From positions 62,001 through 126,000 of the forward strand of contig DATGJP010000056.1 of the NCBI GenBank assembly GCA_035295125.1: 64,000 nucleotides of DNA, in the 5' to 3' direction. This DNA comes from JAICMB01 sp035295125 (lineage in GTDB: Bacteria; Acidobacteriota; Terriglobia; Bryobacterales; Bryobacteraceae). Every line of letters starts with the position of its first letter. The stretch's first letter is position 1. The notes beneath the pieces were generated by a model, which did not search any database, was not told where the DNA came from, and saw only the letters and a list, made by a program, of their open reading frames with translations. The position numbers were made by a program, and so were the translations under genes. Of this stretch, positions 16,949 through 25,893 are shown piece after piece.

Positions 16949-18384
16949 ACCGGCGAGGGTCTTTTGTAGCCCCGCTGATCGTCATTCTGCTGGGGCTGAT
17001 GTTTCTGCTACGGAACTTCTGGCCGGCCATTCCGGTTGGCGATATTGTCGCCAAGTATTGGCCGTTCCTGTTGATCGCATGGGGCGGACTCCGGCTTCTT
17101 GAAATCCTGAGCTCGGCCATGATGAGGCGTCCGCTGCCTCGAAATGGGATCTCGGGTGGTGAATGGGTGCTGATCGTTTTCCTGTTCATCTTTTTCTCGG
17201 GATTTCATGCCGTGCAGCGCCGGCACTGGTTTCCGGATGAGCGCGCCTTTCGTGGTTTTGTCGTGAACATGGGCGAAAACTACGATTACGGGCTGAACCC
17301 GGTTGAGAAACCCTCCGGCAAGACACCACGAATCGTGATTGAGAGCTTTCGCGGCAACGCCCGAATCATGGGCGCGGATGTGGACACCGTGAAGGTGACC
17401 GGACGAAAGAGCATCCGGTCCTTCCAGCAGGCGGAGGCCGACAAGGCGAATACCAACACGCCTCTGGAACTGGTGGCGCAGGGCAACGACATGATTGTGC
17501 GCACCAATCAGGACCGCGTGACCGATACGCTACGGGTGTCGAATGACCTGGAGATCACGGTGCCACGCGGCTCGAGCGTGCAGGCTCACGGCCGGTTGGG
17601 TGATTTCGATATCACTGATATCTCCGGCTCAGTCGATATCAACAGTGATAACGCCGGCGTGCGAATGCAGAATATCGGCGGCGACGTTCGGGTGGAAGTA
17701 AGCAAGAGCGATATCGTGCGCGCTTCCGACTTGAAGGGCAGCCTCGAACTGAAGGGGCACGGTAACGATGTTGATTTTCAGAATATCGCAGGACAGGTGA
17801 CCATCACGGGTGGTTTTTTGGGACAGTTGCAGTTCCGGAATCTCGCAAAGCCGCTGCGGTATGAGGGTGACCGGGTGCAGTTCAATGTAGAACGGCTCCC
17901 CGGGCAGATTCATACGGGTCCTGGCGAGTTTACGGCGAGCAACCTGGTAGGGCCGATCCGCTTGTCGGCGAGCTCGCGCGACGTTCAGATCAGCGACTTC
18001 ACACAGTCGTTGGACTTGAACCTCGATCGTGGAGACATCGACCTGCGGCCGGGTACGGGCACTCCGGCGCCGAAGATGGACGTGCGTACGCGGTCGGGCG
18101 ATATAGATCTGGCGTTACCGCCGACCGGCAAGTACGACCTCAAACTGACCACCGACCGCGGTACGGCCGAGAACGAATACGGGACGCCTTTTACGCTGGA
18201 AGAAACCGACCGGGGCGGGACTGTCAATGGAACAGCGGGCGCGGGTCCGCAGATGAGGTTGGAGACCAGCCGCGGGAAGGTGTCGGTCCGCAAGTCTACG
18301 GGTGAGGGCGGCGAGGAAAATGTTCGGGTGATTCCGCAGCCTTCGAAGCCTCCGGCTGCCCCGTTAAAGCCACAGGAGCAGTAA
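16945..18384 (+). CDS. LiaF-like membrane region fused to DUF4097 beta-solenoid protein
   Basis: 479 residues. The N-terminus has LiaF-like helices (APLIVILLGLMFLL, YWPFLLIAWGGLRLLE) and a third segment at about 72-86. From about 125 the chain is a DUF4097-type beta repeat: successive short strands with SGSVDINSDNAGV, GGDVRVEV, RSGDIDLALP and TSRGKVSVRK. LiaF-type proteins help sense cell-envelope damage in Firmicutes, but a function here is inference. The last gene of the ECF operon, coupled by ATGA to the small protein before it. A similar protein is encoded at 45407. Confidence 0.75.
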   Translation: MNRRGSFVAPLIVILLGLMFLLRNFWPAIPVGDIVAKYWPFLLIAWGGLRLLEILSSAMMRRPLPRNGISGGEWVLIVFLFIFFSGFHAVQRRHWFPDERAFRGFVVNMGENYDYGLNPVEKPSGKTPRIVIESFRGNARIMGADVDTVKVTGRKSIRSFQQAEADKANTNTPLELVAQGNDMIVRTNQDRVTDTLRVSNDLEITVPRGSSVQAHGRLGDFDITDISGSVDINSDNAGVRMQNIGGDVRVEVSKSDIVRASDLKGSLELKGHGNDVDFQNIAGQVTITGGFLGQLQFRNLAKPLRYEGDRVQFNVERLPGQIHTGPGEFTASNLVGPIRLSASSRDVQISDFTQSLDLNLDRGDIDLRPGTGTPAPKMDVRTRSGDIDLALPPTGKYDLKLTTDRGTAENEYGTPFTLEETDRGGTVNGTAGAGPQMRLETSRGKVSVRKSTGEGGEENVRVIPQPSKPPAAPLKPQEQ

Positions 18385-18467
18385 AGTCGGCACGGACAGA
18401 AGCGATTGTCGCAGCGAATGGCGGGCAGGTTCGCACTGGCGCTGACAAAAGCGGACGAAAACAACGT

Positions 18468-18525
18468 GGACAGGCGGTTTCGCCTGTCCTTCTCGGTGCA
18501 GTGTAACGGCAGGCTGAATGCCTGC
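18468..18525 (+). repeat. REP-like element, copy 3 (two hairpins)
   Basis: First hairpin: GGACAGGCG (18468-18476), loop GTTT, CGCCTGTCC (18481-18489), a perfect 9-bp stem. Compared with copy 1 the second stem pair is G-C instead of C-G: both bases changed, so pairing is kept. Second hairpin: GCAGGC (18509-18514), TGAAT, GCCTGC (18520-18525), then TTCAC as in copy 2. It lies in the convergent gap between the DUF4097 gene and the MATE gene. The rest of 18385-18646 shows nothing else I can support. Confidence 0.78.
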
Positions 18526-18646
18526 TTCACCTTCCAAATCCTTCAGAAACGCCGGCGGGACGCGAAAACCACGGGCTGTGTACTACCCGTAAACAGAATG
18601 CGGTGCGACGCGTCGTGATGTCGTCGAAAGCGAATCCGTGGGCGCG

Positions 18647-20062
18647 CTAAACGATTCGCTGCTTCCAACTACCGCGGCGGAACAGGATTACGCCAAGAAG
18701 CGCGAGAACACTGTCGGCAACAACAATGGCGACGAATACGCCCTTCACCTCAAACGCCGTGTGGAAGCTCAGGACGTAGGCCAGCGGAATTTGGACCAGC
18801 CAGAACGATACCAGATTTAGAAGCGTTGGGGTGACGGTGTCTCCCGCTCCGTTGAACGCCGCCGTGGTCACCATTCCGTAGGCGTAAGATATGTAGCCGT
18901 AGCTAAGAAACCGCAGGCTTGCGACGGCGAGGGGCTTTACAGACGGGTCGGTCGTGAAGATCGAGATAAGCGGACCGGCGAAAATGACGAAAAGGATACC
19001 AATACCGCCGAGGAACAGCATGTTGTAAAAACCCGTCCTCCAAACAGACTTCTCTGCACGGTCGGGTTGCTTAGCGCCCAGGTTCTGCCCGACCAGGGTC
19101 GCAGCCGCATTACTCATGCCCCAGGACGGCAGAATGGCGAATATGATGATTTTGATGGCCAGGGTATTGGCCGCAACGGCTGCGCTGCCGAAACTGGCCA
19201 CAATCCGGATTACGCCGATCCAACTCGCCATCTGGACAAGGTATTGGAACGTTCCTCCCAGCGACAATCGGACCAGATTCCAGAGCACTTTTCCATCGAG
19301 GCGAAGGTCGGAGACACCAACGCGGATTCTTCCGGTTCCATGCACCAGAATCCAGAGCTGAAAAAGCACCCCCATGCCACGGCCGATGGTGGTCCCGACA
19401 GCGGACCCCGTCACCCCGAGCCGTGGGAATGGGCCAAGCCCGAAAATCAGGCAGGGATTCAGGCAGATGTTGACGATGTTGGCGATCCAGAGCGCACGCA
19501 TTGCAGTGGCCGCATCGCCGGCGCCGCGAAACACCGCATTGATGAGGAAGAGCAGGAAGATTGTCACGCTGCCCCCGAGAATCATCCTGGTGTAGCCGGT
19601 GCCGATTTCGACGACAGAGGGAGAACCCCCCATGATTTTCAGCAGGCCCGGCGCGAATGCTACCCCGAGGTATCCCGTGATGGCAGACACAATGAGGCCG
19701 ATCACGATCGCTTGGACAGCCACGACGCCGGCAGCTTCGGCGTTCTTCTCTCCGATCCGGCGGGCGACGATGGCTGTGGCGGCCATGCTCAGCCCCAGCG
19801 CTACGGCAAACAAGACCGACAGGGCACTTTCGGTAAGCGCCACTGTGGCGATGGCGTCCGAACCAAGGTGAGCCACCCAGAAGATGTCCACGACTCCAAA
19901 CAACGACTCCATACACATCTCGAGGACCATCGGGACGGCGAGCAAAACGATAGCGCGCCCGATGCTGCCCTCGGTGTAATCCTGGTGGCTTCCGGCAATG
20001 GCCTCTCGTAAAGAAGTCCAGAGCCTCGCATCTGGCGCCCGTCTGACCCCCTGTGCTTCCAT
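18647..20062 (-). CDS. MATE-family efflux transporter
   Basis: 471 residues with about 12 membrane helices in two homologous halves. VPMVLEMCMESLFGVVDIFWV and LGSDAIATVALTES in the first half and SWGMSNAAATLVGQNLGA in the second are MATE signatures. An N-terminal cytoplasmic extension of about 35 residues precedes the first helix. Family members expel drugs or metabolites using Na+ or H+ gradients. Substrate cannot be told from sequence. It is divergent from hrcA across a 315-base gap. Confidence 0.9.
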   Translation of the reverse strand: MEAQGVRRAPDARLWTSLREAIAGSHQDYTEGSIGRAIVLLAVPMVLEMCMESLFGVVDIFWVAHLGSDAIATVALTESALSVLFAVALGLSMAATAIVARRIGEKNAEAAGVVAVQAIVIGLIVSAITGYLGVAFAPGLLKIMGGSPSVVEIGTGYTRMILGGSVTIFLLFLINAVFRGAGDAATAMRALWIANIVNICLNPCLIFGLGPFPRLGVTGSAVGTTIGRGMGVLFQLWILVHGTGRIRVGVSDLRLDGKVLWNLVRLSLGGTFQYLVQMASWIGVIRIVASFGSAAVAANTLAIKIIIFAILPSWGMSNAAATLVGQNLGAKQPDRAEKSVWRTGFYNMLFLGGIGILFVIFAGPLISIFTTDPSVKPLAVASLRFLSYGYISYAYGMVTTAAFNGAGDTVTPTLLNLVSFWLVQIPLAYVLSFHTAFEVKGVFVAIVVADSVLALLGVILFRRGSWKQRIV

Positions 20063-20092
20063 ACCTTGGAAGCCATTGTAACTATATCCCGG

Positions 20093-20352
20093 GGAACTCC
20101 TTTACAATCAGTAAAACCAGCTTCTGAGCACGGCGCTGAGGGCTATGTCAGATCGAACAGCAGAGTGCGCTGGCGGTCCCTGCAGATCGTAGATCCGGCG
20201 GCAGCGCGACACTTGCGATTACGGCAGGTATGCCTGCCGCCTTATGGGCCGTGTATAAGGAGGAAACACCCTTCTATTCGGGGCAAATTTGGCATTCCGT
20301 GCGCTCAGCAAGTTTGCCAACTTGACCCTGGCGCGGAACTCCTTTACAATCA
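20093..20352 (+). repeat. 18-bp direct repeat and leader of hrcA
   Basis: GGAACTCCTTTACAATCA occurs at 20093-20110 and again at 20335-20352, with 242 bases between copy starts. Each copy carries the promoter -10 hexamer TACAAT. Between them lies a perfect hairpin CGGCAGG-TATG-CCTGCCG (20222-20239). The gap 20063-20377 is the only one above 300 bases in the window and holds these elements and the hrcA promoter. I find no RNA gene in it. Confidence 0.65.
20322..20350 (+). promoter_or_regulatory. Sigma-70 promoter for hrcA-grpE-dnaJ
   Basis: TTGACC (20322-20327), a 17-base spacer and TACAAT (20345-20350). The expected start of transcription is about 20 bases before the hrcA ATG at 20378. No CIRCE inverted repeat (TTAGCACTC, nine bases, GAGTGCTAA) overlaps it, although HrcA normally uses one. 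Confidence 0.75.
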
Positions 20353-20377
20353 ATATCAACAGCGAACAGTAACAACC

Positions 20378-21397
20378 ATGACACCTCGCGATCTCGATAT
20401 TCTGCATGCAGTTGTGCAGTCCTACATCGAGACTGGGGAGCCAGTAGCTTCCCGAACTATTTCGCGCCGTAGGAAAGACGGGCTCAGTGCCGCAACTGTC
20501 CGGAATGTGATGGCGGACCTGGCGGAGGGAGGTTTCCTCAGCCAACCGCATACATCGGCCGGGCGAGTTCCGACAGAGCGCGCTTTCCGCAGCTATGTCC
20601 ATTCCCTGGTTCGGGCGCGGCTGCTTGTGGCCGAGCTTCAGCGCCTCCGGGCGGAACTCTCGAAGACGGAGACCATGGAGGAGCGCGTCGAGCACTCGTC
20701 GCACATTCTGACGGAAATGACCCGAGGTGTTGGAATCGCCGCGGCGATTCCGACCGCGAGCCAGACGCTCGATCACATAGAACTGATCAGCCTGGCGGAC
20801 CGTCGTGTGCTTATGGTGGTGGTGACGAGCGATCGGATCGTCCGGAATCGGGTTGTGACTCTGGATGACATGATTCCCGCGGAAGAGATGGCTTCAATCC
20901 GCAACTACATCAATCGGAATTTCAGCGGCTGGTCGTTGCCGGAAGTGCATGCAGAGTTGAAACGCCGCCTGGAGCAGCAGAGTGCGACGTACGACGCGGT
21001 TCTACGGCGATTGACGGTTTTATATACCAAGGGACTTCTAAGCATCGACTCGTCTCCGGAAGTGCACCTGGAAGGCGCCAGCAATCTGATCGGGCTGGAT
21101 TTTCACCTGACCCGCGAGAAGATGCGTGAACTTTTCCGCGCCTTGGAAGAGAAGAAACGTATTGTGCAACTGTTAGACCGCTTTCTGGAACAACCTTCCG
21201 GAGAAGTGGCCGTTCAGGTAGGATTGGCGGAAGCTCATCCCAGCATGAGAGAACTATCACTCATTGGTGTGACGATCGCGCTGCAGGGCGGAATGGCTGC
21301 GAAGATTGCGGTCCTCGGCCCAATGCGGATGAATTACGAAAAGGCAATATCGGCCGTCCTCCACATGGGCCAGGCTTTCCAGAGCATTCCTGCTTAA
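20378..21397 (+). CDS. hrcA: Heat-inducible transcription repressor HrcA
   Basis: 339 residues from the ATG at 20378. A longer frame upstream to 20066 is the leader and not coding. The N-terminal winged helix reads RDLDILHAVVQSYIETGEPV and AATVRNVMADLAEGGFL, then QPHTSAGRVPTERAFR. A GAF-like domain fills the rest. HrcA represses groESL and dnaK-type operons through CIRCE. It is the first gene of hrcA-grpE-dnaJ. dnaK is not here. Confidence 0.95.
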   Translation: MTPRDLDILHAVVQSYIETGEPVASRTISRRRKDGLSAATVRNVMADLAEGGFLSQPHTSAGRVPTERAFRSYVHSLVRARLLVAELQRLRAELSKTETMEERVEHSSHILTEMTRGVGIAAAIPTASQTLDHIELISLADRRVLMVVVTSDRIVRNRVVTLDDMIPAEEMASIRNYINRNFSGWSLPEVHAELKRRLEQQSATYDAVLRRLTVLYTKGLLSIDSSPEVHLEGASNLIGLDFHLTREKMRELFRALEEKKRIVQLLDRFLEQPSGEVAVQVGLAEAHPSMRELSLIGVTIALQGGMAAKIAVLGPMRMNYEKAISAVLHMGQAFQSIPA

Positions 21398-21426
21398 ACT
21401 CAGTAACGACAATTTACACTGGAAGT

Positions 21427-21969
21427 ATGGATACCAAGAACCCGCTTGTCGATGACGTGGACCCGACGAACGAAGTCCCTGCGACCGAAACCCCAGTCCC
21501 CGAAATGATCGAAGCCTTAACGACGGAGCGGGACCGCCTCCTTGCGGAAAGAGCGGATCTTCAGGACCTTCTACGGCGGCGCCAGGCCGAATTCGACAAT
21601 TTTCGCCGTCGAGCCGAGCGGGAACGCGCTGACGTGATTGAATATGCAAACGCGGAGACACTGAGGTCTCTGCTGCCGCCCCTGGATGATTTCGAGCGGG
21701 CCTTGAAGGTGGAGTCGCAGGACAAGGAATACGGGCGGGGGATGGAACTCATCTACCAGCGGTTTTCCGACGCGCTAAAGAAGTTGGGCGTGGAGCCGAT
21801 TAACAGTTTGGGGCAGCCTTTTGATCCTAATCTCCATCATGCCGTGGAAATGGCGGAAACGGAAGACGCGGAAGATCACGTTATATTGGACGAGTACCAA
21901 CGAGGGTATAATTTCCGAGGTAAGCTATTACGCCCAGCCATGGTGAAGGTCGCAGTTAGGAAATCATGA
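21427..21969 (+). CDS. grpE: Nucleotide exchange factor GrpE
   Basis: 180 residues. A long N-terminal coiled coil (about 25-75, with LLRRRQAEFDNFRRRAERER) leads to the beta-wing domain that includes GVEPINSLGQPFDPNLHHAV and VKVAVRKS at the end. GrpE releases ADP from DnaK. It starts 29 bases after hrcA and overlaps dnaJ by ATGA. Confidence 0.95.
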   Translation: MDTKNPLVDDVDPTNEVPATETPVPEMIEALTTERDRLLAERADLQDLLRRRQAEFDNFRRRAERERADVIEYANAETLRSLLPPLDDFERALKVESQDKEYGRGMELIYQRFSDALKKLGVEPINSLGQPFDPNLHHAVEMAETEDAEDHVILDEYQRGYNFRGKLLRPAMVKVAVRKS

Positions 21970-23084
21970 ACATCACCAAGCGCGACTACTATGAAGTCCT
22001 TGGTGTAGCCCGCGACTGTGACGATCAGGTGCTGAAAAGCGCCTATCGGAAGCTGGCGCTGCAATACCATCCGGACCGCAATCCCAACAATCAGGAAGCG
22101 GAAGAGAAGTTCAAAGAGGCCGCCGAGGCGTACGGCGTATTGAGCGATCCGCAGAAACGCGCCGCGTACGACCGCTACGGATTCCAGGGGCTGCAGGGCG
22201 GTGCGGCGGGGTTTGACCCCAACGCATTTGCCGACTTCAGCGATATTCTTGGCGACTTCTTTGGGTTCGGGGATATCTTCGGCGGCGGGGGGCGGCGTCG
22301 CAGCCGAACGCAGCGCGGCGAGGACCTGCGGTACGATCTCGAGATCGGTTTCGAGGACATGATGAGCGGTCTGGCAGCCGATATCCAGGTACCGCGGATG
22401 GACGCGTGTAAGACCTGCGGCGGTAGCGGAGCAGACCGGAACGATGGCCTGACGCAGTGCCCGATGTGCCGGGGACGCGGCGAGGTGATCTACCAGCAGA
22501 GCTTCCTGCAAATCCGGAGAACTTGCGGGCAATGTAACGGCCGGGGTCAGATTATCCGCCGTCCCTGTGCCCAGTGCCGCGGTGAAGGACAGATCCGTTC
22601 GGAACGCAAACTGAAAGTGAACATTCCGGCAGGGGTTGATTCCGGCACGCGTCTGCGGCTGCAATCCGAGGGGCAGCCGGGCGCGAACGGCGGCCCTCCC
22701 GGTGATTTGTACGTCGTTATTCAGGTTCGCGAGCACCCGATCTTCGAGCGCGAGGGTGACAATCTCTTTTGCACTGTGCCGATCAATGTAGCGCAGGCCG
22801 TTTTAGGAACCGAGCTCGATCTGCTGACCTTCGACGGGCTTCAGAAAGTCAGGATTCCGGAAGGCGTCCAGAGTGGTCATCGCATCAAGCTTCGCGCGCT
22901 TGGGGTTCCGCGCCTGCAAGGCGGCGGACGGGGTGACCTGTTCGTTCAGGTCGACGTAAAAGTTCCGACAAAGCTCACTCGCGAGCAGAAGAAGTTGTTC
23001 GAGCAGTTACGTGACACGTTGCCGGCCGAGAACGAACCCCACGAAAAGGGTTTGCTCGACAAAGTCAAAGACTACTTCATGTAA
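21966..23084 (+). CDS. dnaJ: Chaperone DnaJ
   Basis: 372 residues, the full type-I form. The J domain (1-70) has the HPD motif in YHPDRNPNN. The Gly/Phe region follows (about 75-115), then four CxxCxGxG-type zinc motifs (CKTCGGSG, CPMCRGRG, CGQCNGRG, CAQCRGEG) and the substrate-binding C-terminal domains. It stimulates DnaK ATPase and holds unfolded proteins. Its end overlaps the convergent malQ by 13 bases. Confidence 0.96.
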   Translation: MNITKRDYYEVLGVARDCDDQVLKSAYRKLALQYHPDRNPNNQEAEEKFKEAAEAYGVLSDPQKRAAYDRYGFQGLQGGAAGFDPNAFADFSDILGDFFGFGDIFGGGGRRRSRTQRGEDLRYDLEIGFEDMMSGLAADIQVPRMDACKTCGGSGADRNDGLTQCPMCRGRGEVIYQQSFLQIRRTCGQCNGRGQIIRRPCAQCRGEGQIRSERKLKVNIPAGVDSGTRLRLQSEGQPGANGGPPGDLYVVIQVREHPIFEREGDNLFCTVPINVAQAVLGTELDLLTFDGLQKVRIPEGVQSGHRIKLRALGVPRLQGGGRGDLFVQVDVKVPTKLTREQKKLFEQLRDTLPAENEPHEKGLLDKVKDYFM

Positions 23085-25321
23085 TTGGCGCGGCCGGTCT
23101 TTTCCACCCAGGCGCGATACATCGCGGCGCAGTCGCGCACAAATGGGTTAGCGCCTAATTCTTCGATGGTGAAGCGCATTTTGCGCCGCCAATTCGGATA
23201 TTCGGCAGTGGTGCCCGGCAGGTTTTGCTGCTCGTTCTGTTTGAACAGGTCTTCCTGATTCAGAACCATGAGCACGGATGGTGTCGAGGCGATGAATCCT
23301 ACCACGGCGTTGTGCAACTCGCCTGTCAGCTCCGGAATACGGTGGACATCGCGCGGCAGTGAGTCCGGGATAAGTTTCAGCTCAAAGAACAGGTCGAGCA
23401 TCTTTTGCTTCTCCTCGAGGCGCTCCTCGTGAGCACGGCGGAGATCCTCTTCGTTCGCAATCAGACCCGCCTCACGCCGCGCCACGATATCACGATGGCT
23501 CCAAAAGCCTGCCAAGGTAGGCAGGTCATGTGTAGTGATGGAGACAAGCGACTCGCGCGGATACTCCTTGGGGCGCTTAAAACGGCGATTCTTGTCCTGT
23601 TCAAAGTAGAAGAGGCGATAGCTCAGGATGCCGAGTTTCGCGAGGGTTTCGCGGACGAAGTCCGGTACCGTGCCGAGGTCTTCGCCAATAATAACGACGC
23701 GGTTGCGGACACTTTCCAGCGCCAGAACGTGCAGGAGATCGTGAAAGCGCTCCCTTACATATGTGCCGTGCGCCGCGTCGGTCCCATCGGGAATCCAGAA
23801 CAGGCGGAACAGGCGCATGACGTGGTCGATGCGTAGCGCGCCGCCGTGCTGGCAGCTTTGGCGGATCGACTCGGCGAAAAGCTGATAGCCGTCCCGGTAG
23901 TGCCGGTCGGTGTTGGGAGGCGGGAACGCCCAGTCCTGCCCTTTCGGAGCGAAATTATCCGGTGGCGACCCTACGCGGCATCCAGCCACGTAGAAATCGC
24001 GGTGTGACCACAGATCGCAGCCGAAACGGTCGGTGGCGAGAGCCAGATCATGGTAGAGACCGATACGCATACCCCGTTTTCGGGCATGTCTTTGTGCCGC
24101 GCCTAGCTGCACGTCGATCTGCCACTGGACATATTTGTAAAAGAGCACGCGGCGCCAATGCCGTTCCGCGAACTCGCGGGTGGCCGGCGAGTCGGGGCGC
24201 CGATACGCTTCCGGCCAGGCTTGCCACGACCAGGTTTGAGGGTCGCGCCGGTGCAGGACTTCGTCCAGCGCCGAATGCACGGCGAAACGATGGAGCAGGT
24301 CGCCCTCCCGTTTGATAAAGGCCCTGAACTCTCCTGCGCGGGGCGTATCATGCGGGAATTCGGCGGTCAGGAAACGCCGGAAAAGAAGCCTGAGAAAGCG
24401 CGTTTTCAGATGGTGAACGCGTTCGTATTCAACGAGTTCCGATGACCGGACCGACTCTAGCTCCCGCTGTATGGCGTCGCACTTCGCAAGCCTTTGCGCC
24501 CACCGTGAGTGAGGGAAATCATCAATGTCTTCGATATTCAGGTAAATCGGATTACGGAAATAGCAGCAGTTCGGGAGATAAGGGCTTGTATTGAAGGGTT
24601 GCCTGTTCGGGATGTTGTGCAGCGGGTTTAATGCAACAAAGCTGACGGCGAGCTCGCGGCTGGCCCAGTCGACGAAACCAGCGAGATCTTTAAAGTCGCC
24701 GCAACCCCAATTGCGGCCGGAACGCAAGCCGTAGAGGCTGATAGCGATTCCGGCGGCACACTTGGTTTGGAGCCACTCCGGCTGGTAGGCCCGGCTAGGG
24801 CAAAGAATCAAGCGCGTTTCGGACTGAATGTGCGGCCCGACTCGAAGAGCCATCGAGTGATAGCCGAGGCAACGCTGTCCTGGAAGCGGCAGCACTTTCT
24901 CGACGAAAGTGCGGCCTCGCAAGGTAGTGGATTGAGAGACTGGTATTCTGGCGAGATCGATATCAGCGCGCGCCGTCATGCCGTTTTCGAAGCGGATTTC
25001 CAGGCCGGCGCTTAGGGATTGAGAGTCAGCCGGCACACGGATCGCTATTTCGTACGGTTCCGAGTCGGACAATACAATGGCGGGTGGAAGCGGCTCGGAC
25101 CATTCGCGCCAGTTCCGGTCCTCTATGGCGCGCTGCAAATGTGGTCCGCTCGAAACATCAACCCCCAGCGAGCGTAGTACGCGGGCTTCCGTTTCGGGCG
25201 GGGTCTTGTGGTGCTTTCCCCAAATATCCCAGAACTCCCGTTCAATTCCCCAGATGCCCGCCGCTTGATCGAGGGATTGGGAAAGCACGGGGTCGGTTTC
25301 GATGTCACTCATCTCTACCAT
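23072..25321 (-). CDS. malQ: 4-alpha-glucanotransferase (amylomaltase, GH77)
   Basis: About 749 residues. The GH77 barrel is seen from GRNWGCGDFKDLAGFVDW. The catalytic Asp follows in RIDHVMRLFRLFWIPDG, the acid/base Glu in GEDLGTVPDFV, and the transition-state Asp in TTHDLPTLAGFW. An N-terminal extension of about 220 residues is typical of the longer MalQ type. The enzyme moves glucan segments during glycogen or maltodextrin use. The ATG at 25321 or 25312 is preferred over 25372, since the latter would run into nuoB. Divergent from nuoB with 14 bases between. Confidence 0.92.
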   Translation of the reverse strand: MVEMSDIETDPVLSQSLDQAAGIWGIEREFWDIWGKHHKTPPETEARVLRSLGVDVSSGPHLQRAIEDRNWREWSEPLPPAIVLSDSEPYEIAIRVPADSQSLSAGLEIRFENGMTARADIDLARIPVSQSTTLRGRTFVEKVLPLPGQRCLGYHSMALRVGPHIQSETRLILCPSRAYQPEWLQTKCAAGIAISLYGLRSGRNWGCGDFKDLAGFVDWASRELAVSFVALNPLHNIPNRQPFNTSPYLPNCCYFRNPIYLNIEDIDDFPHSRWAQRLAKCDAIQRELESVRSSELVEYERVHHLKTRFLRLLFRRFLTAEFPHDTPRAGEFRAFIKREGDLLHRFAVHSALDEVLHRRDPQTWSWQAWPEAYRRPDSPATREFAERHWRRVLFYKYVQWQIDVQLGAAQRHARKRGMRIGLYHDLALATDRFGCDLWSHRDFYVAGCRVGSPPDNFAPKGQDWAFPPPNTDRHYRDGYQLFAESIRQSCQHGGALRIDHVMRLFRLFWIPDGTDAAHGTYVRERFHDLLHVLALESVRNRVVIIGEDLGTVPDFVRETLAKLGILSYRLFYFEQDKNRRFKRPKEYPRESLVSITTHDLPTLAGFWSHRDIVARREAGLIANEEDLRRAHEERLEEKQKMLDLFFELKLIPDSLPRDVHRIPELTGELHNAVVGFIASTPSVLMVLNQEDLFKQNEQQNLPGTTAEYPNWRRKMRFTIEELGANPFVRDCAAMYRAWVEKTGRANYMK

Positions 25322-25335
25322 GAGATAATAAGAGC

Positions 25336-25887
25336 GTGGACGTTGACAACAAGTTTCAGTTGAGCTTGCCACCAGAGCTCTTCGCGCGCATCGACGACGA
25401 CAGCGGGAATGCGGCCAGCGAAGGGATCGTGATGACCACGCTCGACAAAGCGGTCAATTGGGCGCGCAAGAACTCGATTTGGCCGATGTCGTTCGGGCTG
25501 GCGTGCTGCGCGATTGAGATGATGTCCATGATCGGATCGCGTTTTGATATTTCGCGTTTTGGCGCGGAGGTGATGCGCGGATCGCCCCGTCAATCGGACC
25601 TGATGATCATCGCCGGGCGGGTGTCGAACAAGATGGCGCCGGTAATTCGGCGGCTCTACGAACAGATGCCGGAGCCAAAGTGGGTGATTTCAATGGGGGC
25701 CTGCGCGACATCGACTGGTGTTTTCAGCAACTATGCCCTGGTTCCTGTGAACCAGGTGATTCCGATCGACGTTTACGTGCCTGGCTGTCCACCGCGTCCA
25801 GAGCAGTTAATTTACGCCATCATGTTGCTGCAAAAGAAGATAGACGCGGAGCGGGGCACCGTAAAGAAAATTTTGAATTTGGCCTAG
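25336..25887 (+). CDS. nuoB: NADH-quinone oxidoreductase subunit B
   Basis: 183 residues starting with GTG at 25336. An ATG at 25432 would also leave the core intact. Ligands of the N2 iron-sulfur cluster are in GLACCAIEMM, SMGACATSTGVF and VPGCPPRPEQ. The subunit passes electrons from the peripheral arm of complex I to quinone. It stands alone here, between malQ and the flagellar genes, with no other nuo gene in the window. Either complex I genes are scattered or this is a second copy. Confidence 0.93.
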   Translation: MDVDNKFQLSLPPELFARIDDDSGNAASEGIVMTTLDKAVNWARKNSIWPMSFGLACCAIEMMSMIGSRFDISRFGAEVMRGSPRQSDLMIIAGRVSNKMAPVIRRLYEQMPEPKWVISMGACATSTGVFSNYALVPVNQVIPIDVYVPGCPPRPEQLIYAIMLLQKKIDAERGTVKKILNLA

Positions 25888-25893
25888 ATTTCG

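Noticed and set aside
18406..18618. Small plus-strand frame of 70 codons in the gap before the MATE gene
   Set aside because: It covers the REP-like element and has no motif or ribosome site.
19067..20011. Open frame of 314 codons on the plus strand
   Set aside because: Lies opposite the MATE gene. His/Asp-rich and without any domain.
20150..20330. Possible CIRCE operator before hrcA (GAGTGC near 20166, TTGGCATTC near 20290)
   Set aside because: Neither has a matching second arm at the nine-base spacing of CIRCE.
20066..20377. N-terminal extension of hrcA by 104 codons
   Set aside because: The HrcA family N-terminus begins at the ATG at 20378, and the extension contains the promoter, hairpin and direct repeats.
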